DNA of 41,480 nt from Microcaldota archaeon (GTDB lineage Archaea; Micrarchaeota; Micrarchaeia; Micrarchaeales; CABMGC01): positions 1-41,480 of the forward strand of contig JASHUB010000003.1 in assembly GCA_030040265.1 (NCBI GenBank). The letters are read 5' to 3'. A model generated the notes under the pieces. That model saw only the letters and a program-made list of their open reading frames with translations, had not been told where the DNA came from and did not search any database. The position numbers and the translations under genes are program-made. Positions 30,724 to 38,526 of the stretch are shown here, in pieces (position 1 is the first letter of the stretch; each line of letters begins with the position of its first letter).

Positions 30724-31545
30724 GTGTCCGACGCAGACCTAGCCAAGTACATCAAACAGGTCAGCCTGCCAAAGCAAGGAAAGAAGGAGTGCAAGGCTTG
30801 CGGATCGGATGTCCGCTCGCCAAACAAAGACGGGATATGCCATTTCTGCGAACTTCCATGCACCATGGCGGCAAAAAACGTTGACAAGTCAGCGTCAAAG
30901 TCCATCGAGACCGTGTGGCAGCTAATAGGAGACTCAAAGTGGGATGCCGCTGCGACTTATTTCCCGTCCATCGCGGGACAGAAAGACGACCCAGTCTCAG
31001 TGTACTGCGCAGGTATATTCTACCGCTACTATTCGGATCGCCAGTACCACGATCAGGACCACAACCTTTTGGGATACATGGAGCAGAATGCGAAGAACAT
31101 GCACGACTCGCTCTACACTATCGTCACCGCGAAGGATTACCTGTTCCGGGCGATAAAACTCGTGTCGCTCGACCAGGATGCGCAGCGGGACGAGAAGCTG
31201 CTCTACCTAGATTTCATAACCAACGTGCGTCTGAAGAGGCTTCACCTCGCGGCAAAGACGCTCCAGCTTCTCAATGCACTGCAAAAGACTAGCATCGCCA
31301 CGGAATACGCCAACATGGTCTACGCGGTCGAGACTTCGGACAAGTCTGCTGAGGAAAAGCTGTCCATGATGCTCAACAAGCAGGAACCGAACGCTTACTA
31401 TTACCTTGCGCTGCATCTGGTGCAGAAAAAGAGGCTCCGTGATGCTTTGACAGTGCTCGATGCGCTTTCGAAGTCGGTCCACATGCCTATGGCAGAGGAA
31501 CTTTCACGCAAGGTAAGGATAACGATGCAGGCAAGCGCGCTCTAG
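30724..31545 (+). CDS. Zinc-ribbon protein with helical repeats
   Basis: 273 residues with a GTG start; gttaaaatcc (30695-30704) lies 25 bases upstream, supporting a leaderless GTG. The N-terminus has a four-Cys zinc ribbon (CKACGSD and CHFCELPC, residues about 22-46). From about 55 the protein is helical with TPR-like spacing (AATYFPSIAGQKDDPVSVYC, AYYYLALHLVQKKRLRDALT). No catalytic motif. A role in protein or RNA binding is plausible. The stop overlaps the end of the convergent rtcB by 4 bases. Confidence 0.72.
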   Translation: MSDADLAKYIKQVSLPKQGKKECKACGSDVRSPNKDGICHFCELPCTMAAKNVDKSASKSIETVWQLIGDSKWDAAATYFPSIAGQKDDPVSVYCAGIFYRYYSDRQYHDQDHNLLGYMEQNAKNMHDSLYTIVTAKDYLFRAIKLVSLDQDAQRDEKLLYLDFITNVRLKRLHLAAKTLQLLNALQKTSIATEYANMVYAVETSDKSAEEKLSMMLNKQEPNAYYYLALHLVQKKRLRDALTVLDALSKSVHMPMAEELSRKVRITMQASAL

Positions 31546-32981
31546 CCCTTCACAACGCCCAACGGGGCGTTTCTTGCCACGATGTCCGCCAGGCCCGCCT
31601 TCTGGACGACGCTGACAACATCGTCAACATTCTTGTACGCCCACTCCGCCTCCTCACTTATAAGCTTCCTGCTCTTGACCATGATCTGGACGCCCTTCTT
31701 TTCCAGCGCATCGAAAGTCTTTTCCGCAGGGATGTCGCGGAGGGCCTGATGCCTCGACATCACCCTGCCGGAACCGTGGCACGAAGACCCAAAGGTCTCC
31801 TTCATCGAGCCTTCGGCTCCGCAGAGCACATAGCTCGCAGTGCTCATGCTTCCAGGTATGAGGACTGGCTGGCCGACGCTACGGTAAGCGGAGTTGACCT
31901 CTTTATGCCCTTTCGGGAACGATCTTGTCGCACCCTTCCTGTGCACGAGGAGCTTCATCCTCTTTCCATCCACGCTGTGCTCCTCTAGCTTCACGATGTT
32001 GTGGGCCACGTCATAAAGAAGTTCCATGCCGAGCGCGTCGCTGCTCTTGCCGAAGACCTCCTCAAAGCTCTTCCTCACCGAGTTGGTGATTATCTGCCTG
32101 TTCGTGAACGCAAAGTTGACCGCGCATCTCATCGCGCCGAGATAGTCCTGCGCCTCCTGGTCCCCAACATGTGCGTAGCTCAGTTCTGGGTCGACGAGCT
32201 TTATGTCCTTCTGCTGCTGATACGGGACAAGCCTCTTCAGAAAGTCGCTGCAAATCTGGTGACCAAAGCCGCGCGAACCGGTGTGAACCATCACTACCAC
32301 CTGTCCCTCGCTAAGCCCGTAGACCTTCGCGACGTCCTTCTTGAATATCTTCTCCACTTTCTGGATTTCGAGGAAGTGGTTGCCCGATCCGAGAGTTCCG
32401 AGTTCGTGTTTCCCTCTGGCTCTTGCGTCCTTGCTGACCTTGTCGAATGCCGCCCCTTTCATGGTTCCCATCTCTTCGGTGAACTCGATGTCATCCTTCT
32501 GCCCAAAACCTTTGGAGACTGCATACTCTACGCCCTCTTCGCAGATTCTTTCAAGGTCGTCCGCAGTCAGTCCCGTCTTCAGTTCGCTGCCCACACCGCT
32601 GGGCACGTTCTTGAAGAGTAGTCCAAGCAGTTGGTGCATCTTCGGCTTCAGGTCTTTCTCGGTCAGGTTGGTCTTGATCAGCCTGACCCCGCAGTTTATG
32701 TCGTAGCCACAGGCTCCGGGCGACACAATGCCATTTTCTGCATCAAAAGCAACCACGCCGCCTACCGGAAGCCCGTATCCTTCGTGGCCATCTGGCATCA
32801 CGAGCACGTTCCCGGCTATCCCTGGCATGGTGGTGGCGTTGACCGCCTGGTTTATTGTGTGGTCCTTCTTTATCTTTTCAAAAAGCGCATCGTTTGCGTA
32901 GAGTGTCACGCCGGTCGTCATGCCTTGTTTCTCGTCCTTTTCGATGGCATATCTGACTTCGTCTACCTTCGTTATCTCCAT
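31542..32981 (-). CDS. rtcB: RNA-splicing ligase RtcB
   Basis: 479 residues from ATG 32981; a TTG at 32990 is a longer option. The family motifs are visible: GACGYDINCGVRL (metal-binding), GSGNHFLEIQ, VMVHTGSRGFGHQ and GSSCHGSGRVMSR, which contains the His that carries GMP. No intein interrupts it. RtcB joins 2',3'-cyclic phosphate and 5'-OH ends and is the archaeal tRNA splicing ligase, which fits the two intron-containing tRNAs here. A TATA-like tatttaaac lies about 35 bases upstream. The gene is preceded by a divergent Fic-like gene. Confidence 0.96.
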   Translation of the reverse strand: MEITKVDEVRYAIEKDEKQGMTTGVTLYANDALFEKIKKDHTINQAVNATTMPGIAGNVLVMPDGHEGYGLPVGGVVAFDAENGIVSPGACGYDINCGVRLIKTNLTEKDLKPKMHQLLGLLFKNVPSGVGSELKTGLTADDLERICEEGVEYAVSKGFGQKDDIEFTEEMGTMKGAAFDKVSKDARARGKHELGTLGSGNHFLEIQKVEKIFKKDVAKVYGLSEGQVVVMVHTGSRGFGHQICSDFLKRLVPYQQQKDIKLVDPELSYAHVGDQEAQDYLGAMRCAVNFAFTNRQIITNSVRKSFEEVFGKSSDALGMELLYDVAHNIVKLEEHSVDGKRMKLLVHRKGATRSFPKGHKEVNSAYRSVGQPVLIPGSMSTASYVLCGAEGSMKETFGSSCHGSGRVMSRHQALRDIPAEKTFDALEKKGVQIMVKSRKLISEEAEWAYKNVDDVVSVVQKAGLADIVARNAPLGVVKG

Positions 32982-33053
32982 CAGAATCAATCGATATCTA
33001 TGTTTCTGCTAAGTTTAAATAGGCGTAGATTGCTAGACGGGCCTCCCGAAGTC

Positions 33054-33067
33054 AGCTTTATATATCA
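33054..33067 (+). promoter_or_regulatory. Promoter element AGCTTTATATATCA, copy 1
   Basis: 14 bases containing a TATA box, about 32 bases before the ATG at 33094. An identical 14-base copy is at 34506-34519. Confidence 0.55.
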
Positions 33068-33093
33068 TGAAAATCAGATAGCCGGTTGATGTT

Positions 33094-34440
33094 ATGGCAG
33101 TGCAGATGCAGTTTGACGCATTCAAGGGCGACCCTGCAGTAGGCTGGAACAAGTTCCTTAGCAGCCGCTCAGAGCTGCTTCGGGATTCCGCCCCCTCCGG
33201 AGAGATGCTCAAGAGACTGCACCGGATAATGACCGGGCACTGCAAATTCGAAGTCACGCCCGAAGTCGCGTCACGCGAATTGTACACGTTAGACAGGCCT
33301 GCCGGCGATCCGGTCTCGAGAGGGATATCACAAGAGGCGGCCCGCATGCAAAGCGAAGGCTATGACGCAACAAGCATATACGTCACGCTTGCAGATGTCT
33401 TTCTCGAGAGCTGCATGGGAAACACGACTATTGAGATAGATATAAGCAACATGAGCAAGCTCCGCTCATACGGCTCGAGAAAGATACGCAACCGTCCAGC
33501 AGAGCACGTGATGGCATCGACGTTCCAAGCCTTCGGCGGAAACACTCAAGACGTAAAAAATGCAGCGGGCAATCCAAGGGCGCAGTTCCTGGTGCTCTTC
33601 CACATAACCACAGGTCTGCCCGAACTATACGCTTCGTGGTGCAGCGTCTCGGACGCCCTGCTCGGAAGGGCGACCACTTTGGACGAGGCATTGCGTGCAG
33701 AAGCGGTATTCCAATCCTCGAGGGCCATACTACATCCATTCCTTGATGGCAACACGCGTGCATACACCGCGCATCTCGCTTACACACTTGCGCGTTTCGG
33801 CGTGTTCGTAGAGAAATTTGACCAAGCCTTCCTGGAGAAGTACCACAGATTGGCTTCCGACTCCCAGAAACAGGTGATGCGCGCTGGCGGTTCAACGTGC
33901 ATTGTGGGCGACCACGCGCTACTGATGGGCCTGGTGGACGATGTCCGGAGACCATACATGGCCAAAACACGTGCTGCGCTTCAAGGCGTCATCAACAACA
34001 CCGGCGCGCAAGCTGGCATCCTGGCCCATACTGCGAACCAGCACTTCTGGGTGGCAAAGCAGTGGCTGATAGAAACGGGGCTGGTGAAACCCACCGCAGA
34101 AGAACAAGAAGCGATAAAGGCAGTCGGCATTCTGAACGGGTTATGGACACGGAGGCCCGAACTATTGGCAACTGCATATGCGCAAAGCTCAGGTGTGATA
34201 ACTGCAAGTGGACTGCAGCAATTAGGCTTCTCCTCGTCCGATGTGGATCTGTTCTTCAGGCAGCACGCGCTCAATGAAAGGCTTTTGCTGGTGACCGAAG
34301 AAACAGAAGCATGTCTGGGCCAGGAGGGGAGATTAACCGCAGACGCAAAGGGCAAAATAGCAGCGTTTTTCTCTGAAGCGAGGGACATTCCTGGGGTCCG
34401 GGAAAGGCTCGACGAACTGATCGCGGAGCAATCGCACTAG
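33094..34440 (+). CDS. Divergent Fic-like protein
   Basis: 448 residues. HPFLDGNTRAY (214-224) matches the Fic signature HxFxDGNxR except that the third Gly of GNGR is Thr and the later Arg is changed (TAHLAY). The preceding region (PELYASWCSVSDALLGRATT, QSSRAILHPF) is the helical part expected in front of the Fic loop. The catalytic His and the Asp/Gly/Asn are kept, so some activity is possible. No S/TxxxE-G/N inhibitory motif was found at the usual N-terminal position. The C-terminal half is helical and probably a winged helix (LLATAYAQSSGVITASGLQQ). Codon use is somewhat different from that of RtcB. Gene order gives no clear partner. Confidence 0.7.
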   Translation: MAVQMQFDAFKGDPAVGWNKFLSSRSELLRDSAPSGEMLKRLHRIMTGHCKFEVTPEVASRELYTLDRPAGDPVSRGISQEAARMQSEGYDATSIYVTLADVFLESCMGNTTIEIDISNMSKLRSYGSRKIRNRPAEHVMASTFQAFGGNTQDVKNAAGNPRAQFLVLFHITTGLPELYASWCSVSDALLGRATTLDEALRAEAVFQSSRAILHPFLDGNTRAYTAHLAYTLARFGVFVEKFDQAFLEKYHRLASDSQKQVMRAGGSTCIVGDHALLMGLVDDVRRPYMAKTRAALQGVINNTGAQAGILAHTANQHFWVAKQWLIETGLVKPTAEEQEAIKAVGILNGLWTRRPELLATAYAQSSGVITASGLQQLGFSSSDVDLFFRQHALNERLLLVTEETEACLGQEGRLTADAKGKIAAFFSEARDIPGVRERLDELIAEQSH

Positions 34441-34505
34441 AAAGCGACGACAAAACCGCAGGCAAATGCGTTTTCGCTCCATGCAATGGAAAGGAGACGA
34501 GGGTT

Positions 34506-34519
34506 AGCTTTATATATCA
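34506..34519 (+). promoter_or_regulatory. Promoter element AGCTTTATATATCA, copy 2
   Basis: Exact copy of 33054-33067, located in the 145-base gap between the Fic-like gene and tRNA-Leu. It could add a promoter upstream of the tRNA. Confidence 0.45.
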
Positions 34520-34553
34520 GATAAATTCAATAGTTGGATTGGAATCCAAAGGG

Positions 34554-34560
34554 TTTAAAA
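34554..34560 (+). promoter_or_regulatory. TATA-like box for tRNA-Leu
   Basis: TTTAAAA centred about 30 bases before the first base of tRNA-Leu. Confidence 0.5.
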
Positions 34561-34586
34561 CACAACATAACAATCAATATGTTGTG
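34561..34586. repeat. 9-base inverted repeat at the tRNA-Leu 5' end
   Basis: CACAACATA at 34561-34569 and TATGTTGTG at 34578-34586, separated by 8 bases. It covers the expected transcription start and shares its last base with the tRNA, so it may be an operator or a hairpin of the tRNA leader. Confidence 0.65.
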
Positions 34587-34689
34587 CAGGGATGGCGGAG
34601 CCTGGTCAAACGCGGCAGACTCAAGATCTGTTGGCTTAGGCCTACGGGAGTTCAATAACAGAAATGTTGGACAAATCTCTCTCCCTGCA
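34586..34689 (+). tRNA. tRNA-Leu(CAA) with a 19-base intron in the T-loop
   Basis: Acceptor GCAGGGA pairs with TCCCTGC and A73 follows. D stem GCG/CGC, anticodon stem GCAGA/TCTGT (one G-T) with loop CTCAAGA, so the anticodon is CAA. A long variable arm (TGGCTTAGGCCTAC) is typical of Leu. As encoded, the T arm is broken: GGGAG-TTCAA is followed by 19 extra bases before AT-CTCTC. Removing 34656-34674 gives GGGAG-TTCAAAT-CTCTC, a perfect T arm. The gene ends 19 bases before the next ORF with no clear terminator, so the two may be cotranscribed. Confidence 0.92.
34656..34674 (+). other. Non-canonical tRNA-Leu intron, T-loop position 58/59
   Basis: A complete bulge-helix-bulge can be drawn. Outer helix: GGGA with TCTC. 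Central 4-bp helix: GTTC with GGAC. 3-base bulges: AAT (cut after AA) and AAA (cut after AA). Inner helix: AACA with TGTT, closed by a GAAA loop. Both cuts fall where the archaeal splicing endonuclease cuts, and splicing restores a normal T-loop. Confidence 0.88.
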
Positions 34690-34708
34690 CTTCCTATGGG
34701 ATGGTGGT

Positions 34709-35479
34709 ATGGCGAAATCACGAAACACTAGAAAGAATACGACAAGGGCGAAGCCCAAGTTCAAGCCTAAGGCTAGGCGACCAGCTGCGAAGAAGGATCA
34801 GGCACCCAAGAAGGCGATAATCTCAAAGATAAAGAAGGCAAGGATAAAGGAGAAGGTCATGCTCGACATACCACACTACCCGCAGACAGAGGAGTTCACA
34901 AGCTCTGCCGCCTGTGCAATGATGGTCCTGAAGTACATAGACCCAGAGTTCAAGTTCAAGAAGGACCACGAATACAGCATCTGGCAGGAGGCCGTCAACG
35001 GCAGCGTATGGCACGGTTCGAAATACGGCCTTGCTTACGCTCTCGCGAAGCGCGGCGCAAAGGTCGGCATAATAAGCAACACAAAGGACGAGGGATACGA
35101 GCGGAAGCTTGCGGTGTACGAGAACGTCAACCTTGACACGCTCAATGCGTCGTTCAGCGAGATAAAGCAGAAGTCTGAGGCGCTGGGCAACGAAGAGGAG
35201 AACGGCTCGGTGTCGCTGCAGACCGTAAAGAAGGCCCTGTCCTCGAACTACATACCGATAGTGCTCATAGATGCGAACGTCATAAACCCGTATCTCGAGT
35301 CGTCTCCACACTGGATAGTGGTCAAGGGCTACGAGAAGGATGCGTTCTACATAAACGACCCGTACTCGGACAGCACGGTAACCCTGGATGCCAACTCGTT
35401 CAAGTCAGCTGTCGGCTTCGATGAGAACAGCCACCTGATAGCCGTCGATGTAAGGCCAGGCAAGCCGAAGAAGAACTAG
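34709..35479 (+). CDS. C39-like (papain-fold) cysteine peptidase-like protein with basic tail
   Basis: 256 residues from ATG 34709; the longer frame starts inside the tRNA and is rejected. The first 50 residues are strongly basic (KPKFKPKARRPAAKK). From 51 a papain-fold C39-like domain is visible: Q59 in IPHYPQT, C69 in SSAACAMMVLKYI, H201 in SSPHWIVVKGY and D217 in YINDPYSD, the expected Gln/Cys/His/Asp set. The family usual CGP is changed to ACA, with Cys kept. There is no signal peptide and no transporter fusion, so it may act inside the cell. It might process leader peptides or be a peptide-binding domain. Its stop overlaps the convergent gene by 4 bases. Confidence 0.78.
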   Translation: MAKSRNTRKNTTRAKPKFKPKARRPAAKKDQAPKKAIISKIKKARIKEKVMLDIPHYPQTEEFTSSAACAMMVLKYIDPEFKFKKDHEYSIWQEAVNGSVWHGSKYGLAYALAKRGAKVGIISNTKDEGYERKLAVYENVNLDTLNASFSEIKQKSEALGNEEENGSVSLQTVKKALSSNYIPIVLIDANVINPYLESSPHWIVVKGYEKDAFYINDPYSDSTVTLDANSFKSAVGFDENSHLIAVDVRPGKPKKN

Positions 35480-35862
35480 CCGGAGCCCTGCATCAGGAAG
35501 GAGTTTATCAGCGACTTGGTCAGCGATTTGTCCTCTTCCTTACCTGCCTTTCTCTCCCTGTCTCTGACAATGCCGTCCTCCCTTGTGTGGTTGTAGCACG
35601 AAAGGCACATCAGCCGCCTCCATACCAGTCCGGCCTTGACGAACCTGTCCCTCTCTTGAAGGTACTTGGGCGGTACAAGTTTCGTCTCGCTGCCCATCAG
35701 CAACTTATCGCAAAGAACGCAACTGTTCTCAACAAGCGTGCGTATGTCACCGAGCTGCCCCAGCTCCTTGACGCTCATGTTGTTCGCAACCGAAAGCTCC
35801 AGCGCCGCCCCCTTGAAGTCAACAGCCCTCTTCACATCCCATCTATACTTTTCTTTCTCCAT
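35476..35862 (-). CDS. Unknown four-Cys protein
   Basis: 128 residues from ATG 35862, which has GGTGGGAGG directly upstream; the frame continues to a TTG at 35916. Two CxxC pairs, CVLC and CLSC, about 34 residues apart, probably bind zinc in the manner of an HNH-like or treble-clef unit (NHTREDGIV follows the second pair). The rest is basic. The last 4 bases overlap the convergent C39-like gene. I do not recognise the family; a nucleic acid-binding role is possible. Confidence 0.65.
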   Translation of the reverse strand: MEKEKYRWDVKRAVDFKGAALELSVANNMSVKELGQLGDIRTLVENSCVLCDKLLMGSETKLVPPKYLQERDRFVKAGLVWRRLMCLSCYNHTREDGIVRDRERKAGKEEDKSLTKSLINSFLMQGSG

Positions 35863-36009
35863 CCTCCCACCAGGTCGAAGTAAGCAAGTACGTTTACCTT
35901 TTTCCCATCTCTCCAATTACATTTAATGGTCTTCTTATATTTAAGCGTGCTGGCTAGGTATGACAAATACGTATTTAATGCCGGACTTCGTATCGTATCG
36001 CGTGGGATC

Positions 36010-36861
36010 TTGAGATACGTGATTGCGCTCGGAGGCAACGCGCTCGACGGAGGCAACATCGCACCAGCAGCGAAGATGATCGCAAGGCTGCACAAGGCGG
36101 GGCATGAAGTCGCGGTGACGCACGGCAACGGCCCGCAGGTCGGAGAGCTGGCGACGATCGAGAGCAAGAGCCTAGCAGTGCTGACCGCGCAGACCGAAGC
36201 TGAAATAGGACTCATGATAGAGAACAGCATTCCAGGCGCGATGGAAAGCACAGCAACCGTAATAACGCGCTCCATAGTCGATCCGATGGACAGGGCTTTC
36301 CGCAATCCATCAAAACCCATAGGCAAAGTGCTCTCCACCAAGGAGGCAGACTCCTTGCGCAAGAAAGGAACGAGCGTGGCCAACACTCTCAATGGCCCGC
36401 GCCGTGTAGTGCCGTCCCCGATCCCGGCCAGGGTGCTGGAAGCTTCGTTCATCGCCGCTCTTCTCAAGAGCGGGTACATAGTGATATGCGGCGGAGGAGG
36501 CGGAGTCCCGGTCTCGGTGCAGGGCGGTGCACTGCGCTACCAGGATGCTGTGATCGACAAGGACCGCGCATCTGCGGTGATCGCAAAGGAGCTCAAGGCG
36601 GACCGCCTCGTGATACTGACCACTGTTGACGGTGCGTACGTCAACTACGGCAGGAAGAGCCAACGCAAGGTAAAGAGGATATCCTCCGTGGAACTCGGCG
36701 TTATGCTGGACGAGGGCGAGTTCGAAGAAGGTAGCATGGCGCCGAAGGTCGAGGCCTGCATAGACTTCGTCGACTCTACCGGAAAGCCAGCAGTGATAGG
36801 CAGCCTGGCGAAGCCCGAAGACGCGATAAGGATGAGCAACGTTACCGTGGTCACCGTTTAG
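36010..36861 (+). CDS. arcC: Carbamate kinase
   Basis: 283 residues from a TTG start at 36010, which places the conserved RYVIALGGNAL at the N-terminus; upstream residues in the same frame have no counterpart in the family. Family motifs: THGNGPQVG, KPIGKV, ICGGGGGVPV, AVIDKDRASAVIA and EGSMAPKVEA. The protein is slightly shorter than the usual 310 residues. It interconverts carbamoyl phosphate and ATP with ADP, CO2 and ammonia. No arginine deiminase or ornithine carbamoyltransferase is in this window. gtatttaatg at 35971-35980 is a TATA candidate. Its end overlaps the convergent FMN reductase by 11 bases. Confidence 0.9.
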   Translation: MRYVIALGGNALDGGNIAPAAKMIARLHKAGHEVAVTHGNGPQVGELATIESKSLAVLTAQTEAEIGLMIENSIPGAMESTATVITRSIVDPMDRAFRNPSKPIGKVLSTKEADSLRKKGTSVANTLNGPRRVVPSPIPARVLEASFIAALLKSGYIVICGGGGGVPVSVQGGALRYQDAVIDKDRASAVIAKELKADRLVILTTVDGAYVNYGRKSQRKVKRISSVELGVMLDEGEFEEGSMAPKVEACIDFVDSTGKPAVIGSLAKPEDAIRMSNVTVVTV

Positions 36862-37405
36862 CCGACAGCCTGTTCGCCCATGCAACCAGTTCTTCCACCA
36901 CTTGTTTTACCCTGTCTCGCATCCGCTGGTCGGTAAGTTTGCCGTCCGCATCTATGATCTTGTTGACTCCTGAAGCCACTATGCTGTCGTTGAGCGCGTG
37001 CATGTCCAGATAAACTAGTATCTGCCTCAGCTGGAGCTGCGCCTTTATGCCGCCCAGCATGCCTCCCGAAGAGCTCATGATGGCGGCCGGCTTGTCCTTG
37101 AATGAGTTGTCCCCGTTTGGCCTAGACGCCCAATCGATGGCGTTCTTCAGATAACCAGGGATGCCGAAGTTGTACTCCGGTGTCGAGAACAGTATGGCAT
37201 CTGCCTCCTTTATCTGTGACTTGAACCTGCGCACAGGTTCAGGCGGAGACGCTTCGTCGTCCTGGTTGAACATCGGTATCCCAGATAAGTCGGCGATCTC
37301 CATCGTCACCCCATTTGGAAGAAGCTCTGTCGCTGCCCTAAGCAGTGCTGCGCTGTACGAGCCTTTCCTCAGGCTTCCGCCTATTCCGAGTATCTTCATG
37401 GCCAT
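36851..37405 (-). CDS. NADPH-dependent FMN reductase (flavodoxin-like)
   Basis: 184 residues. GGSLRKGSYS near the N-terminus binds the FMN phosphate, and PEYNFGIPGYLKNAIDW is the typical second motif of the family. SSGGMLGG follows as expected. It reduces FMN or quinones with NAD(P)H in the cytoplasm. ATG 37399 is an alternative start. A possible TATA-like tatagattttg lies about 27 bases upstream within the end of trm1; alternatively it is read as part of the trm1 unit. It overlaps the convergent carbamate kinase. Confidence 0.9.
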   Translation of the reverse strand: MAMKILGIGGSLRKGSYSAALLRAATELLPNGVTMEIADLSGIPMFNQDDEASPPEPVRRFKSQIKEADAILFSTPEYNFGIPGYLKNAIDWASRPNGDNSFKDKPAAIMSSSGGMLGGIKAQLQLRQILVYLDMHALNDSIVASGVNKIIDADGKLTDQRMRDRVKQVVEELVAWANRLSAKR

Positions 37406-37427
37406 GCGTATCAGTCTCTGGCAAAAT

Positions 37428-38522
37428 CTATATTGCTCCCTTCTTGCGCGGTCCCCTCACCGCTCTGATGACGTCCTTCAGCGTGGCATCCGTCTTGATG
37501 CCGTCCCTGCCGAAGTGCGTGTAGCTTGCAGCGAAGCCCTCGGCCTCCAGGCGTTCTATCACGAGGGCTGGAGACACCGACCCGATGCCCAGAGACTTCG
37601 TTATCTTCGGCACAGAATAGAATAGCGGAGTGTCAAGCTCCCAACGCAGAGCCTTGATCAGCTGCCTCGCATCTGTCGACTGTGCATCGCCAAGCATCTC
37701 CGAAAGCACCTTCTTGTTGTTCAGCCTGCCGAGCCACAGCGGTCCGAAGAGTTCCATCCTGGAACCGCAGTTGCCGCACACGCCGCCCAGCGCAGGCGCG
37801 ATGCCCTTCGCAAGGACAAAGTTCTTGCATCTGGTGCAGAACGCGCCGAAACCAAGCTCTTCGGCAGCACGCGCAGCCTCCTCCGCTCCGTGCTTCACCC
37901 GAATGAATGCCCTCATGTAGTGCATGTCCGCGATGCTGACCAAAGGTTCTATGCCGTAGTTGAACTGCATCGCGTTCTTGAGTATGAAGCCTATGAGGAT
38001 CCGCATCCCCGTCTCGTGGCAGAGCTCGCCGTGCAGCGGCTTCGCATTGTACGTCTTGACGCAGGCAGCGGAGTGTGCGCCGCAGAGCACTGCTGTGTCA
38101 GTAGCGGTGACCATGAGCAACGCGTTGTCCTTCAGCACCTTCATCATGTCGTATACTTCTGGCGCAGGCGAGCCGAACGGGTCAAGGTCTATCACATCGA
38201 AGCGTCCACCTGTGGTGTTTGCGAACTCCTGGAGGCTCGTGTTCAGCACTTCTGCGCGAATCCTGTTCCGCTTCGCGTTCTCCTTTGCATTGGCATACGC
38301 CTGCCTGTTCATGTCGAGTATCGTGACGTCCTTGTACCCTGCCTCTAGCGCGTATCTTATCGCCCTTATCCCGGTCGCAGCCGTGCAGTCCAGCAGCGAT
38401 CCGCCGCTGCCTGCAGCCTTGAGGAACGAGACAGAGATGTCTCTAAGCTTCCCCATCTGCGGGTTGAAGAACACCCCGTTGCGCACCGTGATCGCCGCCT
38501 CTCCCTCCTTGACCTTCTGCAT
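37428..38522 (-). CDS. trm1: tRNA (guanine26-N2)-dimethyltransferase Trm1
   Basis: 364 residues, the archaeal length. The SAM motif is LLDCTAATGIRAIRYA; the DPFGSPAPE catalytic motif and the four-Cys zinc ribbon (CTRCKNF and CGNCGSR) are present, together with RNGVFFNPQM. It makes m2,2G at position 26 of tRNAs; the tRNA-Leu, tRNA-Met and tRNA-His here can be checked at that position. It is preceded by the DUF357 gene with a 4-base gap, so they are cotranscribed. Confidence 0.95.
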   Translation of the reverse strand: MQKVKEGEAAITVRNGVFFNPQMGKLRDISVSFLKAAGSGGSLLDCTAATGIRAIRYALEAGYKDVTILDMNRQAYANAKENAKRNRIRAEVLNTSLQEFANTTGGRFDVIDLDPFGSPAPEVYDMMKVLKDNALLMVTATDTAVLCGAHSAACVKTYNAKPLHGELCHETGMRILIGFILKNAMQFNYGIEPLVSIADMHYMRAFIRVKHGAEEAARAAEELGFGAFCTRCKNFVLAKGIAPALGGVCGNCGSRMELFGPLWLGRLNNKKVLSEMLGDAQSTDARQLIKALRWELDTPLFYSVPKITKSLGIGSVSPALVIERLEAEGFAASYTHFGRDGIKTDATLKDVIRAVRGPRKKGAI

Positions 38523-38526
38523 AACT

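Noticed and set aside
34534-34731. Open frame of 65 codons from a TTG, running through tRNA-Leu
   Set aside because: It is read straight through a well-formed tRNA gene and its composition follows the tRNA bases. The tRNA explains the sequence better.
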